Origin: Halichondria panicea
Taxonomy: Eukaryota; Porifera; Demospongiae; Suberitida; Halichondriidae
Assembly (NCBI RefSeq): GCF_963675165.1
Contig: NC_087392.1
Span: 513,001-577,000, forward strand
Direction: 5' to 3'
Length of the DNA stretch: 64,000 bases
Numbering within the stretch: the first letter of the stretch is position 1; each line of letters opens with the position of its first letter. Both the position numbers and the translations under genes were made by a program. The notes under the pieces were generated by a model that was given only the letters and a program-made list of their open reading frames with translations, ran no database searches and was not told the DNA's origin. Of this stretch, positions 21,101 through 34,160 are shown piece by piece.

Positions 21101-22853
21101 TAAAGTTTTACTACATATAATTATACCGACCTGATCATTGGTGGTGATCGAGCGTTAGGATTGGTCGACTTGCCCTTGAGAGAGGTGGCCATACTCTCCA
21201 GAGCCATCTGCTGAGCCTTCTTGAACAATTCGAGGTCGCTCTCGGTAACCCCAGCGGGCAGCTGTGACATTTCATCTTGCGTTTCGTCCATCATAAACAG
21301 ACCATCAGAAGTATCACCGTCCTCTCGTCTGATGCCACTCTTCTTCTTCTGTCTTCGTATGCCAGTGGTAGTGACTTCATAGTTGCTGAAATAGCTGGTA
21401 GATTTCCTCACTCGCTTGTGATTGATACAGAGGTCAGCTGGGGGCGTGTCGATGGGAGTGGAGACTGTTGATCGCCCCGCCCCCCTCTTCCTATTTGGAG
21501 CAGGCACACAGATGGGGCAAATCCAACGTCCTGTGAAAGATCACAATGTACACTGTAAGCACATACACTAGCAATACAGGCCATACATGTACATGTACAT
21601 GTACATGCATGGCTGCGTAATCTTAGGGGGTGAAAAATAGAGATCTGGTGATCAAATTTCAACAATTTTCTGATTTTCTGATAACTTAGAAGGAGCCCGT
21701 TCAGATGGTATGCTCAATTCTCAAATTTGGAACGGACGATAATTTCCAATTTTCGGAAAAATACCATGGGTTATAGCCCATGGTATTTTGTCAAAAACAG
21801 CCCCAAAAACAGACTTTTGATTTTAAGACACAATCTTAACAAGCTCATTGTAAGCTTTCAAAAAATCATAAAATTAACGTTATTGGACCACCGAAACTAA
21901 AGTTATGGCCGCTCAAAGATGCTTTATTTAGCAATAATTGGATAGTTGAGGTCAAGCAATACCATACCTTCAGGTAGGCCACTCAGAGGAGGCTCCAGAC
22001 ACTCCATGTGGAATCCCTTGTCACAAGCGTCACAGAAAAGCACATCATCAGAAGTCGCTCCCTGCTCACAGAAAAAACAACGTTTGCACTCCAGACACAA
22101 CCAAGGTTCGGCCTTGATACGCTCGAGGAAGGAAGGTGAGTATTTGAGGCAAGATGGATGAGCACTGTTTCCACACTCATGACACGATATCAACTCTTCC
22201 AGCTTCTTCTGGCGGTTGTGCTCGGAAGTTCCTAGGCAGAAGCTGCACACATCGCTTGGTTTCACTTTGGGATCAGGGAACGGGCTCAGCCTCTGAACAG
22301 GGACTTTGACTAGTTTGCCGTGCTTGATCAACTTCCCCTGGGACATTTGTCGCTCAACGGTGGTCTTTATCTGCTCGTACATCTCCGGAGATTCCAATAG
22401 TCCATGGCTCTGGCATATACTGTCTTGGATCTGACGAATGGTGGCCCCTTCGAGGCTCACAGTGAGGATGGCTTTGTTGACCATACGAATGAGATCAGGA
22501 AACAGGATAGCTTTGGATGAGGTGAGGCTCTCAGGGTCCCGATACGAAGGCATCCCTTTGTTGATGATCTTTACCACTCGACCTTCTTGTACAGCTCTAT
22601 TCAAATAACGAATTGTGGTCTTAAACGACACGCCAAACTTAATGCTCATGGTAGACGTGATTCGCTCCTCTCCAGGGCGTTGTTTTTGACCCTTGATTCG
22701 ACGAATTGCCGCAAGGAGATGGTCGAATATTATCTCTTTGTACTGGCCGTCCTCCTCTTCTTCGTCAGAGCTACTGAGTTGAGGGGAGGGGACTTCCATG
22801 GCACCTTTGATACTCCTGACTGGGGTACGGTGCTTGCGTGAGATACGACGCAT
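18153..22853 (-). CDS. kat6: KAT6 (MOZ/MORF)-type MYST histone acetyltransferase
   Basis: Five exons (22853-21968, 21530-21131, 20993-19931, 19769-19073, 18922-18153) encode 1271 aa. Order of domains: N-terminal NEMM/H15 winged-helix region (about aa 30-190, [19 protein letters not shown]), tandem PHD fingers (about 200-310, [53 protein letters not shown], split by intron 1), then MYST (about 430-705). MYST shows the zinc finger [14 protein letters not shown], the auto-acetylated Lys region [18 protein letters not shown], catalytic Cys in NVSCIMTMP, the acetyl-CoA loop [14 protein letters not shown] and catalytic Glu in [11 protein letters not shown] basic stretch, a Ser/Asp-rich acidic part and a Pro/Ser/Gln/Thr C-terminus follow. 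It should acetylate H3 as part of a BRPF-ING complex. The start is the Met just after a probable 5' UTR acceptor at about 22862. Confidence 0.95.
21615..21935. repeat. Foldback element copy 2 (subfamily B), in KAT6 intron
   Basis: Imperfect inverted repeat centred on 21761-21786 (ATACCATGGG TTAT AGCCCATGGTAT, one mismatched pair). The outer right arm reads on the minus strand as GCCATAACTTTAGT then GGTCCAATAACGTTA. It is the reverse-complement relative of the SMARCD copy at about 32370. Confidence 0.85.
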
Positions 22854-23280
22854 GTTCACATCTGCACACGTACACATAAATTTAATAATTATAGGAATGA
22901 AAATAATTCATGGTAATTACAGGTATCGATAGTATTGTGTTGTTTTAGAATTTACGTAAATGCAAAATCGTCAGTGATGTAAGTTAGGTGGGCATTATTA
23001 TAGTGTACCCAATAATAATAAGAAAATGTTTGTATCAATACAAAATCGTGTATTAATTTTGTTTTAATATTGAACACTTTTGAAGCAAAACACAGGCTTA
23101 CATGCATGTGTATCTTGACCGTACTCTAGCTCCACTTATTCTAGCCAGGAGAGGAGGATAGAGATGACTTTTCCTAGCTGTGATATTTGTATGCTTTTTA
23201 TACAGGGTCAAAGGTCATTTTCTGCCATTTCGGCGCATGCTTATTAGGTGCCTACCCTCGTGGTTGTCTTTCTTTCCATT
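22854..23280. promoter_or_regulatory. Divergent promoter region KAT6 / RPS3 with a TOP-like tract
   Basis: 427 bp lie between the start codons. A pyrimidine run CTTTCTTTCC at 23268-23277, just before the RPS3 ATG, fits the 5' terminal oligopyrimidine signature of ribosomal protein mRNAs. CGGCGCATGC at 23231-23240 resembles an NRF1 half-site. The KAT6 side probably contains a 5' UTR intron ending at about 22862. Confidence 0.55.
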
Positions 23281-24743
<1,463 letters not shown>

Positions 24744-25220
24744 ATGGACTGCAATATGCACAGTTCTATAGTGTACGTGTGTTTTGATGTTTATACGATG
24801 TTTTTTGATGATGTGATCTGAATTTTGGCTGCAATATTTATGCTCTTGGTAATAAAATTCTAATTAACAGTTTCTGAAGCTCCGCCCCTATATATAAGGG
24901 CTTCTAAGGAACTGCAGAATGATACAGGATACTATTCTTTGTTTGGCATTGACCAGTGTTTTCAAACTTGAATATGATATTATAATTATACACACAAACG
25001 TGCAAAGTACATAATTATAGTGTGAGACACAAAACAATATGAAGAGAATATAATTATGATCCAAACGATCGATGTACACTTAGAATAACATGTACAGGCA
25101 GGCGTGTTCCTGTACACAAAATGAGTGTAAAAAATGCACATGATTGATGATATGCATAGGATGGCGGTGATGCGTACATAAATAAATACAAATTACAAAA
25201 GAGACTATAAACTAGTCAGT
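24744..25220. other. Convergent intergenic spacer
   Basis: 477 AT-rich bp lie between the RPS3 and the Ser/Arg-tail gene stop codons. Apart from the RPS3 polyadenylation signal nothing was recognised. Confidence 0.45.
24851..24856 (+). terminator. RPS3 polyadenylation signal
   Basis: A canonical AATAAA lies downstream of the RPS3 stop in an AT-rich 3' UTR. Confidence 0.7.
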
Positions 25221-28200
25221 TCACAAATCATTGTTCCTTCCAGAGATTACCGAGTCGAAGGAGTAGACGCTGCCAGCTCTTGCCGACCGTATGCTAGTGG
25301 AACTTGTGCTGCGGGGCTGTAGAAAAACGGGGCACAAGTAATAGCATTTTCATACACATTAAATTTGCAACAGGGAAACTTAAGATTGAGAAAACCAAAC
25401 CTGAACACAAGTTGCTACTGTATATACTATTAAATTGTGCAAACAGAAGCTCTACATGTGTGGCTCTAATTAACCTTTAACCCTTACCATTTCTCCAGTG
25501 TCAGGAGAGTCCTCCTTCTCAGAACTGGTTGACCCTCTCCGTTTAGAGCTCTTCACAGAAGTCTTCTTGGAACCCTCAGACTTCGATGATTTCTTTCCTT
25601 TGTCGCCTTCTTTTTGCGATGACGTCTTTTTCTGCTTATCGGCTTTGTCCTTAGAGGAACTTCGTGAGAACAGCGCTGTAGCTAGTCTGCTCTTGGACGA
25701 GTGGGGGCTGGACAGCAATTTGAATTTACCATCACCATCTTTGGAAGCTGAAGATGAGGCTGATGAGGAATGTTTGTCTCGTGAGCTGCTACGATGTCTA
25801 TCAGAGGAGCTGTGACGATGCCTATCAGATGAGCTGTGACGATGGGAGGAGGAGTGTCTCTCTGCAGATTGACTGGAGGATCGATCACCTGATCGGCTCC
25901 TGTGATGGTGGCTATCGGATGAATGCCTACGCTCAGATCGTTCAGCTGAGTGGCTCCGATGTTCTGAACGGTGACGTTCATGTCTTTCCTTCTCTCTTGA
26001 TCGTGACTGGCGTGTTTCTTTGTCCTTTGATCGAGATTCCCTTGATGACTTGTCTCTTGAAGACTCCTTTGATTTGCTGCTGTGAGATTCTTTGGATCTA
26101 TCGTGTCGTTCTTTACTGCTTTCTCGCGATTCTTTGTCTCTTCTAGATTCACGAGTAGATGAAGAGTGCCTCTCACTGCCACGTCTCTGTAAGGCTCTAT
26201 CACTAGGAGGTTTCGTTATTGTGTCTGCCGATGCTGTTCTCTGGAGTGCCAGGTTGTTTCTTGGAGGTAGGCGGGGTGAGGGTTCAACAGAAGAGGCCTC
26301 GTGGCGTGCAATCCTCTCATGCAGATAAACAGGTACAGTGCGTTTTGGCTGAAGTGTGTCATACAGTCCAGTAGTAACGTCCAACGTAGGGTCTCTGTCC
26401 CACAAATTATCGCCATTTTCCTCGATATCTTGCGATGGTGGAGGGTCAGATTGTGGATCGCTGTGGACTCGTGTCTTGCGTGGAGGGGGTGTGTAGACAA
26501 CCACGGGGGAATCGGAAGTGTTGTGGGTGGATGATGTGCTACTGCTTGACCGTCGTCTCTGCAGGAATAAACAAAAACAGTCATCACTGAGCGAGTAACA
26601 AAACAGAACACATGCAGCATAGAAGTGAATACATGTAAATGTTCACTATAATAAGCAGATGTTGGTACTCCATAATTACTGGTAAGATTAATTTTAGACT
26701 TCATTCCGAACTATGACCACTAATTAGTATAATTAGAGAATGTAATTCAATCATAGGTTATATAGGTGCACACCACACGAACTAACCAATACCATTTCTA
26801 TCCAGGGCGGCTGGTTACTCGGTATCTTCATCTTCTCAGTATCAGAGGAGGTTGAATCACGTCTGGAGGAACTCTCCCCTTCGACCTTTGACCCAGGCTC
26901 TGAAGAAGGTTCATCTACTTCGTCATCTTCTGGAGGACTCTGATTGGTCGGCCAGTTCGTAGACCCGGAAGTGAGTAGCTGTATCTGATCCGTTAGTTGT
27001 AGAGGAGGCAGAACACGTACACCACCTGGTGGCTTTACTCTGGGGGATTCCCCTTTTGGTGCCTCAATGCCGTCGTCGTCAGATTCTGAGCTGCTGGCGC
27101 CATCAAGGTCACCTTGGATAGTGTTATCTGATTGTTGATCAGTAGTGGGTGAATCCTGTAGTGATTATATATGGTAGTAGCGATTGCACACTGACAATGA
27201 GAGTGTGTGTGCACAACACATGCCGTGCACATGTCAGGCATGCCACAAAACAAGTGTACCGTAGGCAGGTAGCGACAAAACAGGAAATTAAGAGGCACTA
27301 TCATTGTAAATCACCTTGTTTTGGGGTTTTCTAGAGGGAGGTCTGGACTTTCTGGCATTGCCTAGTTGTCGTTTCTCATGGCCGACTTGTACTCCAAGTA
27401 ATGGGGTGGTCTTAGGTACACTCTCCAAGTCATTCTCTTGCACGCCAACACTCTCTGTTACAGTGACTGTCTTCTGGGTGATCTGTGTCTCCATAGACTC
27501 CACCATCTCCTGATCGGCATTGAGCCCGCTAGCTGCAGTGGTGAGGTTAGAGAGAGCTCTTGTGAGCTCATCTTCCAGTTGATTCATTCTGAGACTCTCT
27601 GAAGAAGCTGTGAGGTATTCAGGGCTCTCTGGCACAGGTGAGAGGCCGTCATAGTTGTACGAATGTCTCTCTGAAGAGTCTTCCAATTCTTCGTCATCAA
27701 CCGGGTCCATATATTCGTCAGAGCTGCTCACGATGCTGCTCGGATTAGTAGGTGTGTAACAGAGCTCCATAGAGCCAGAGCTGGGTGGCCTCTCGGTATC
27801 CAATGGCATGTGAGAGGGGGAGGGGTGTCCAGACAAAACCTGAACGGGGGGAAATAGCTGCGTGAGGTACAAAGTGTGTTATGGTTTCTCCTAGCTACGT
27901 ATGGCTGCCTAATGGGATGTACAATACATATCTGACAGTTAGTGGATTCCCAGAAATCATATGTATGGCCAGCGCAAAGTGGTTGAGTACTTTAAGAGTT
28001 TGCGGAAAACACACAAATCAAGTGGCTATGGGTCAAGTAGGAATTTTGGTTGCACATGTGTCAATGTGTAAGGTCAGTGGTTTCGAGATAAGGCCACCAT
28101 CTCAGATTACCAATGATTAAACTTTTGTTCCAACTGTAAAAATAGAGGTCACCCCACACTGTTAATAATGTAAACACCATCAGCTGAGCCAAGAGGTCAA

Positions 28201-30210
28201 CAAAAGCATCCACCAACTTACCCCATTCTTTCTGGCTGGGTCCACATCTATAGCCAACTGGTCCAACTCTGTGATAAGTGCTTGTAGGTGTTCTCTGTCC
28301 TTGGCTTGACTAAGTCTGCAACAACATAACAATAGTAGGAGAGTAAATATAACGAGAGTCTACATACAGAGAGAGAGAGAGAGAGAGAGAGGGTATGGCT
28401 GTGTCTGTTGACTTACATTGCTTCCAGTTCCCCTGACTTCAGAGCGGGGGCAAGTCTTGAACGGTCTCTTGCCTGTGGTGGGAAAAACAAGAGATCAAAG
28501 TGATAATTGAGGGCCGGGTTGGCCACATGCACACACACCAGCGCCCTTAGAGTGAGAGCAAAAAAGCGGGCACTCTAAAAATACTATAGCAAGAATGATA
28601 ATTAGACCACATGACTGTAATGAGAACACTAATCAAGTAGCATTCCATAACAGGAGCATGCCAGGTGACACCGTAATAACCGGCAAACAAACACGGGCAT
28701 ACACGTAGCTACTGTACTCACTGTGGAATCACACTTTGAGAGCTTGACAAGGTCCAGAATGAGATTGAGTGCTTTCTCTGCCTCATCATGCTCAGCAGGC
28801 CTGTGTAAAAGGGACACCCGGGGTAATCACTTGTGTACAAAACACTGTATTCAGTCCAGTCAGTGTTAGGGTATATGCAGGCAAGGCAACTGTTACAAGT
28901 TACAAGTTACTTCAGTATAGAAAGTAAACATACAATGTCAACATAGATGTGAACTAGAGATCAGATGGTATTGATGTCAAAGCCAGCAGTAATTACTAGG
29001 ATATGAAGCATTGTTTCACGTGGGGGAGTAGGATATTCACAATGTGTCAAGGGCATGTTTATCAGGAAATGGATATCAAATAACAAATAATACAGAAGCG
29101 GCTATTGATGAATGTATTCATACACAACAGACTGCTTGTCTACCTGTGACTCGAAGGGACATTGTTACAGTACACAAAACGCTACAATAGCTTTTGTGGC
29201 TAAGTACCTTCATAAAAAAGGACAGGTAAGTACCTTAGAGCAGACACACATTATAAGCTGGTCATGTATCACTGGCCAACACAAAGACACAGGAACACAA
29301 GGAAGCTTCAGTGGTTAAATTAGTTTACCAGAAACCTCGACACGCAATAAACATTATCACAGACACAAACACTCACTACAAGACACTACACAGACACAGT
29401 GTATCCATATGGTAGCATGTACAGAACATAATGGTACACAGAACATAATGGTACAACAACCACACACCTTGCGCTGATTGCTCTCTCAGTCTCATCATCT
29501 GACTCCACTGGTGAGGTGGGCTCCAGGAGCAGTCGCAGGAGGTGAGTTATCATGGCCCTGCGATCACGCTTGTTCCTCCGACCACCATGTCCGGGCCTCT
29601 TGTAGGGACCATAGGGGGAGCGCAGGTAAGGGTCGTCCTCTTCAGTGAGAGGATGACCATACGCAGCAGCAGCTGAACCTGGGACGGGCTCTGAGAGGTA
29701 GTCATTCGGGTGGAGGGTTTGCGTGCCATCAGTGATAGCTGTGAGTATCATGTGTGGAGAGTACAAGTGCATGGATCTCAATCACAAAACAAAGAAGGAA
29801 ATGTTATGTAAATCGATACATTAAATTTTAACAATTGCTTGGACTTACCAGGAGTTCTGCTGAGTCCTAGAGAGTGCCTCACGGATAGTTTTGTCCAGCC
29901 CCAAGTAAACACAAGGCGGTTATACACTTTCTTTGCATAAAACGCAGGAACTCTAAAAAGTACAAAACAAATCAACTTTCGGCACTCACTTGACAAGCAT
30001 AAAGCCACAACCATTCTCATTCACAATCCAACCATGCATGTCTTAACTTTCACCACTACAGCTATAAATAACTTGCCTTAAAATGGAGGCAAAGGCTGCA
30101 TAGAGACACAAGTATAGGAAATAGACGACTCTCCACACAAACACAAACGGTAGCTTCACAATATACACAGTTCCTCGCACGGGAATCATTGCTAAAGCCT
30201 GTAACTGCAT
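25221..30210 (-). CDS. Uncharacterised membrane-anchored protein with long Ser/Arg/His-rich tail
   Basis: Ten exons (30210-30077, 29952-29849, 29738-29468, 28800-28722, 28472-28417, 28315-28222, 27839-27315, 27155-26793, 26558-25488, 25316-25221) encode 930 aa. Residues 10-65 are hydrophobic with aromatic clusters (VYIVKLPFVFVWRVVYFLYL, then RLVFTWGWTKLSV), probably one or two membrane segments at the N-terminus without a cleavable signal. A helical, leucine-rich part follows (about aa 120-245). The remaining ~680 residues are low complexity: acidic/Ser/Pro first, then a domain of repeated RS, SRD, SSSDRHRH and KSS units (exon at 26558-25488) resembling RS domains. Intron 1 uses a GC donor (AAG|GCAAGT). 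The family was not recognised. RS-type tails are usually heavily phosphorylated; a membrane-anchored one is uncommon. Confidence 0.75.
28369..28391. repeat. GA dinucleotide tract
   Basis: About eleven GA units lie in the intron between exons 5 and 6 of the Ser/Arg-tail gene. Confidence 0.8.
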
Positions 30211-30398
30211 TATGGCTGCTGTAGGATGTATAGGTAGTGCTCTTGATAGTATTTTTATACAGACATAGCTAGCTAGCTAGCTTTTAATTATGTTGTTGTT
30301 CAGCTCCAGCTAGCTGTGTCTGTACATGTGGTTGGCTTCATATTGTCCTAACTTAACGAAAGGTCAACACAACAAAAGTAATTTCAAAACACTAAAAT
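30211..30398. promoter_or_regulatory. 188-bp bidirectional promoter region
   Basis: It lies between the divergent ATGs of the Ser/Arg-tail gene and SMARCD. It contains a short GCTAGCTAGCTAGC run near 30269-30282. No specific factor site was assigned. Confidence 0.5.
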
Positions 30399-33055
30399 AT
30401 GGCTACCAGAATTCCTCCATCTGCTGGTTCTTCTTATATGCAAGCGCATGGCTATCAGCCCGCTGCTGCACGATACATGCAGGGCCACCCAAGCGTGGTA
30501 AGTACTTACTGACCTAATTATTTGTATGTTCATATGAGTATACACTGCAGGCCCGTCATGGGACCCATAGCTCAAGATCTAGTGGTCATCAGGGTCGATC
30601 CGCCACTGAACTCAACAAGAAGAGGCTAGCTGAAGCTAAACTGAAGGCTGCCCATGCGCAGAAAATGTAAGATTATTATCGTTAACTTATTGTGGATTAC
30701 TTGTTTAATACAGGAAGAAAAGGCGAAATGGAGATCGGGTTTTGTCTCAACGAGTAAGTATAATTATGTTCATTATTATAATGAATTGTACTTTAATGTC
30801 ATCTGGTTACTTAGATACGAAACCTAGTACCCGAGTCCCAAGCGTACATGGACCTGCTGACGTTTGAGCACAAATTGGATGCAACCATTACGAGGAAGAG
30901 ACTTGAGATTCAAGAGGCCATTCGAAGACCAATGAAGCAGAAACGAAAACTCAGGGTCTTCATATCCCACCAATTTGTCCCTGGAGAAGCTGAGGTGAGT
31001 TTGGGCTGGTGTGATGTCTAAATACACACACTTTACTGCCGCTGTTTTTAGGTGGTACCCAAATGGGAGCTGAAAGTAGAAGGAAGGCTTTTGGACAAGG
31101 TAATTTCTTTACCTAACTTAAAAGTACAGTATGTGAATGATTTGTATTTAGAGTGGGACTGTGGCTGATGAGCTTACGAAGATGAAGTTGACATCATTCT
31201 TCAAGACGGTGATCATTGAACTGGACAAGGAGGCTTATGGTCCCGACAACCACGTCACTGAGTGGCACAGAGGCAATCCTGAGGAAGAATGTGATGGCTT
31301 CTCTGTGAGTTATATACCCATTCACAAAGAAAGGGCTCTTCAGCCTGGTGATTCTCTGTACCTGAGTGTGTATTAATGCTGCGGTTATATCTTGTGGAGA
31401 TTATTTTTTTACTCCCTTTCAGATCTCAAGACCTGGAGAAGAGACGGTGAAGTGTACCATCCTGCTCCTACTCAACCATCAAGTAAGACAGAAGCTCTCA
31501 CTCTGTCCTTGTATTGTTCACTCCTCCACCTCTGTGCATGCAGCCTGTACAGTACAAGCTGACCAGTAAGCTTGCACGTCTACTAGGCATACACACTGCC
31601 AAGCGACCTGATATCATCAATGCTGTGTGGCAGTACATTAAGGTGGGAGTAGTATCACATTCATTTGCAATTAAGCCAATTATTGTCTTTTTCTGTTGAT
31701 TAACGAGGCCTGTCACATTTGCTTGTTGTACCGTAACGATCGAGCATACCATTTATTACTCATAGCCTATAATTATACGTAATTATAACGATTCGTTTAT
31801 TTGTGCTGTAGAGTAACAAGCTCCAAGATCCACAAGAGAGAGAGTACATCAACAATGACAAGTATTTCCAGCAGGTAACCAATTATTATCCCTATTCACA
31901 CATTTGGGTTGATGTTGTGTGTTTGATAGATCTTTGAGGTTCCTCGAATGAAGTTCACTGAGATTCCTCGAAGGGTACAGCCGCTATTAGCTCCTCCTGA
32001 CCCCATTGTCATCCATCACCTCATAAAGTACGTTTATCTAGTCATACCCAATGTGCAGAACTGCTCTAAAGCAGCTGATATCAAACACAAATCAAATATG
32101 CTTTCTGTCCTCTCCAGTGCTGATGCCCCTGAAGGTCGACGTACAGCTTGCTACGATATAGAAGTGGAAATTGTAAGTGGCTCTTCACTTTCTATTCTCT
32201 TAATGACTGCTTTTGCTTTTATACTATGGACAGGATGATCCATTGAAGGGGTCGATGCAGTCCTTCCTGATGTCCAGCACTAACCAGCAGGAGATTGCAG
32301 TCTTGGACAACAAAGTAAGTCACTGTCAGTGGAGTACACGTACGTTGTACGTACCTAGCGTTAAATGGAGAACATCTTTAAACGGCCATAACTTTAGTTA
32401 CGTTGGTCCAATAACGTTAGTTTTATGATTTTTTAAACGCTTAGGGGGCCTTTCTTATGATGTGTTAAAAATCCAATGTTTATTTTCGGCCTGTTTTTGA
32501 CAAAATACCATGGGCTATATATAGCCCATGGTATTTTCCCGAAAATAGGGATAGTATGACCCGTTTCAAATCTGGGATTTGAGCATGCCATCTGAACGGG
32601 CTCCTTCTAAGCTTTCAAAAAATCATCAAATTGTTGAATTTGGACCATCAGAACTCTAGTTACAGAGCTGATTCTAATAATTCCAACATGAACAAAATTA
32701 CGTTTGACTGCTCTCTCTTAGATTCATGACACAGTGGAGCAAGTGAACGCTATCAAACTTCAGCGAGAGTTCTACCTCGGTTTTGCGGACAACCCACAGA
32801 AGTTTATCAATGATTGGCTGGCCTCACAGAGCAGAGACCTCAAGGTCAGTAGCTTATTCTTACATTGCTGTAATAATTTAATAACATTACTCTATGCAGG
32901 CAATGAAGAACAAGATGGGGAACCCCGAGGCTGAGAGAAAGGCATCCCACTTTGAGAAGTCGTGGTGTCAGGAGACAGTGCCCAGATACTTCTATTCCAA
33001 AGTGAATCAGAGGAAGAGTGAGCTGGAGCAAGCACTTGGTATTCGTCATCCCTAA
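30399..33055 (+). CDS. smarcd: SMARCD / BAF60 subunit of the SWI/SNF complex
   Basis: Fourteen exons (30399-30497, 30551-30666, 30714-30753, 30815-30994, 31052-31099, 31152-31304, 31423-31482, 31544-31642, 31812-31874, 31930-32027, 32118-32172, 32234-32314, 32722-32844, 32900-33055) encode 456 aa, somewhat shorter than human SMARCD1 (515) because the N-terminal Gly/Pro region is short. Diagnostic parts are [34 protein letters not shown], the SWIB domain (about aa 240-320, [28 protein letters not shown]) and the C-terminal helix pair ([31 protein letters not shown]). The protein is a core scaffold of BAF/PBAF and links the remodeller to transcription factors. Intron 12 holds a foldback repeat. 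Confidence 0.97.
32370..32675. repeat. Foldback element copy 3 (subfamily B), in SMARCD intron
   Basis: Inverted repeat with arms at about 32384-32504 and 32535-32665. The core is a perfect 36-bp palindrome at 32502-32537 containing ACCATGGGCTATATATAGCC. Arms share GCCATAACTTTAGTTACGTT, GGTCCAAT and TTTTATGATTTTTTAAA with the KAT6 copy. Confidence 0.88.
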
Positions 33056-33188
33056 ACTGGACACTTTGAACCACTAAACATGCTAGTTATTATCTTGTTG
33101 TATGCTTATACATTCAATGTTTGGCCATAATTAATGTTGTCAAAATAATTATCATTGTGAACTGATTGAACATTCTGATACGGTAGTT

Positions 33189-34030
33189 CTAGCTAGGTGG
33201 TTTCCCAACCGCTTCCTGAGACCTGATGTGCTCTAGCTGAGTCAGAATTTTCTTCTTCTCATCTTCAGCCTTGTACCGACTCTGTATAGAAGTGTGTGGA
33301 GTATGGATATTTACTTTGACGTGGACTTATAACCTATCTAAAAATCATAAGCAGTATTATACCACTCACTGCAGCCTCCTGGTCCAGCCTCCACTCACAG
33401 TCCTTTAGTTGCCTCTCCACTGACTCTTTCTCCTTCTCAAGTTGTTTCAGCAACAGGCGCATTTTACTATCAGACATGTCATCATAGGCAGGCTCTGAGC
33501 TCTGACTGTTAGCTGTATAAATGGGGCATTACATTAGAGTAAATATTATGACCAACAGTGAACTGAAATGCTGAATTTCACCTTCAAACTGTGTTCTCAG
33601 CTCCTTGTACTTTTTTTCCAAAAGTGCTAACTCAGACTCTAGTTCTCTGTTGTACGTTTGTTGTTCCTCAACACGATCTTTCCATACATTGTCTGAATTA
33701 CAATGGAGTAAATCTGCAAAGGTAAGAGGAATATTATTATAATACCTTCTTTTGGAATGTCCTTGAGAATTAATTGAGACTCATAAACAGCTTTCTTCAT
33801 CCTCTCAGTTGTTGTAAGAAGATAGTCACTGTATAATAATTTTTATTAATAATTATAATTATATATAATTATAATTATATATAATTATAATAAGGTGTGA
33901 ACAAATGATTAGAGCCAAGAATTATGATCAGCCTGTAGTCCTATAATAATAGATGTATGTACCGTGTCTCCTTCTGCTTTTTTAGCTCTTGTCTGAGCTT
34001 CTGAACATTGTCCCAACTTGCTTCAGCCAT
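33189..34030 (-). CDS. CCDC169-like coiled-coil protein
   Basis: Five exons (34030-33963, 33828-33746, 33692-33582, 33512-33370, 33281-33189) encode 165 aa. Nearly the whole protein is heptad-rich coiled coil: DNVQKLRQELKKQKE, WKDRVEEQQTYNRELESELA, LLEKKYKEL, MRLLLKQLEKEKESVERQLK, WRLDQEAASRYKAEDEKKKI. The spacing of the central W-x-x-R-x-E-x-Q...L and the LLKQLEKEK helix resembles animal CCDC169, a short conserved coiled-coil protein of unknown role; I base this on pattern memory, not an alignment. No signal peptide or membrane segment is present. Its ATG lies 130 bp from the divergent POLR1E start. Confidence 0.75.
33838..33895. repeat. AT-rich palindromic simple repeat
   Basis: Alternating TAATTATAATTATATATAAT units lie in the first intron of the CCDC169-like gene. 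Confidence 0.7.
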
Positions 34031-34160
34031 TCTGCATTGATTTGTTTGCACATGCGCTTCAAGCATAGCAACAGAGCTTCACGAAATTTATCCTATTGAC
34101 AATAGTAGTTTGGTTGCATTAGTGCACTTACGGAAACCACGTGTTGATAAATAAAAAGCC
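34031..34160. promoter_or_regulatory. 130-bp bidirectional promoter region with an E-box
   Basis: It lies between the divergent ATGs of the CCDC169-like gene and POLR1E. A CACGTG at 34138-34143 sits about 20 bp before the POLR1E start. Confidence 0.5.

Noticed and set aside
25682-26203. Minus-strand frame overlapping the Ser/Arg-rich exon
   Set aside because: It is an alternative-frame shadow of a repetitive exon. Phase-consistent splicing supports only the RS-rich frame.
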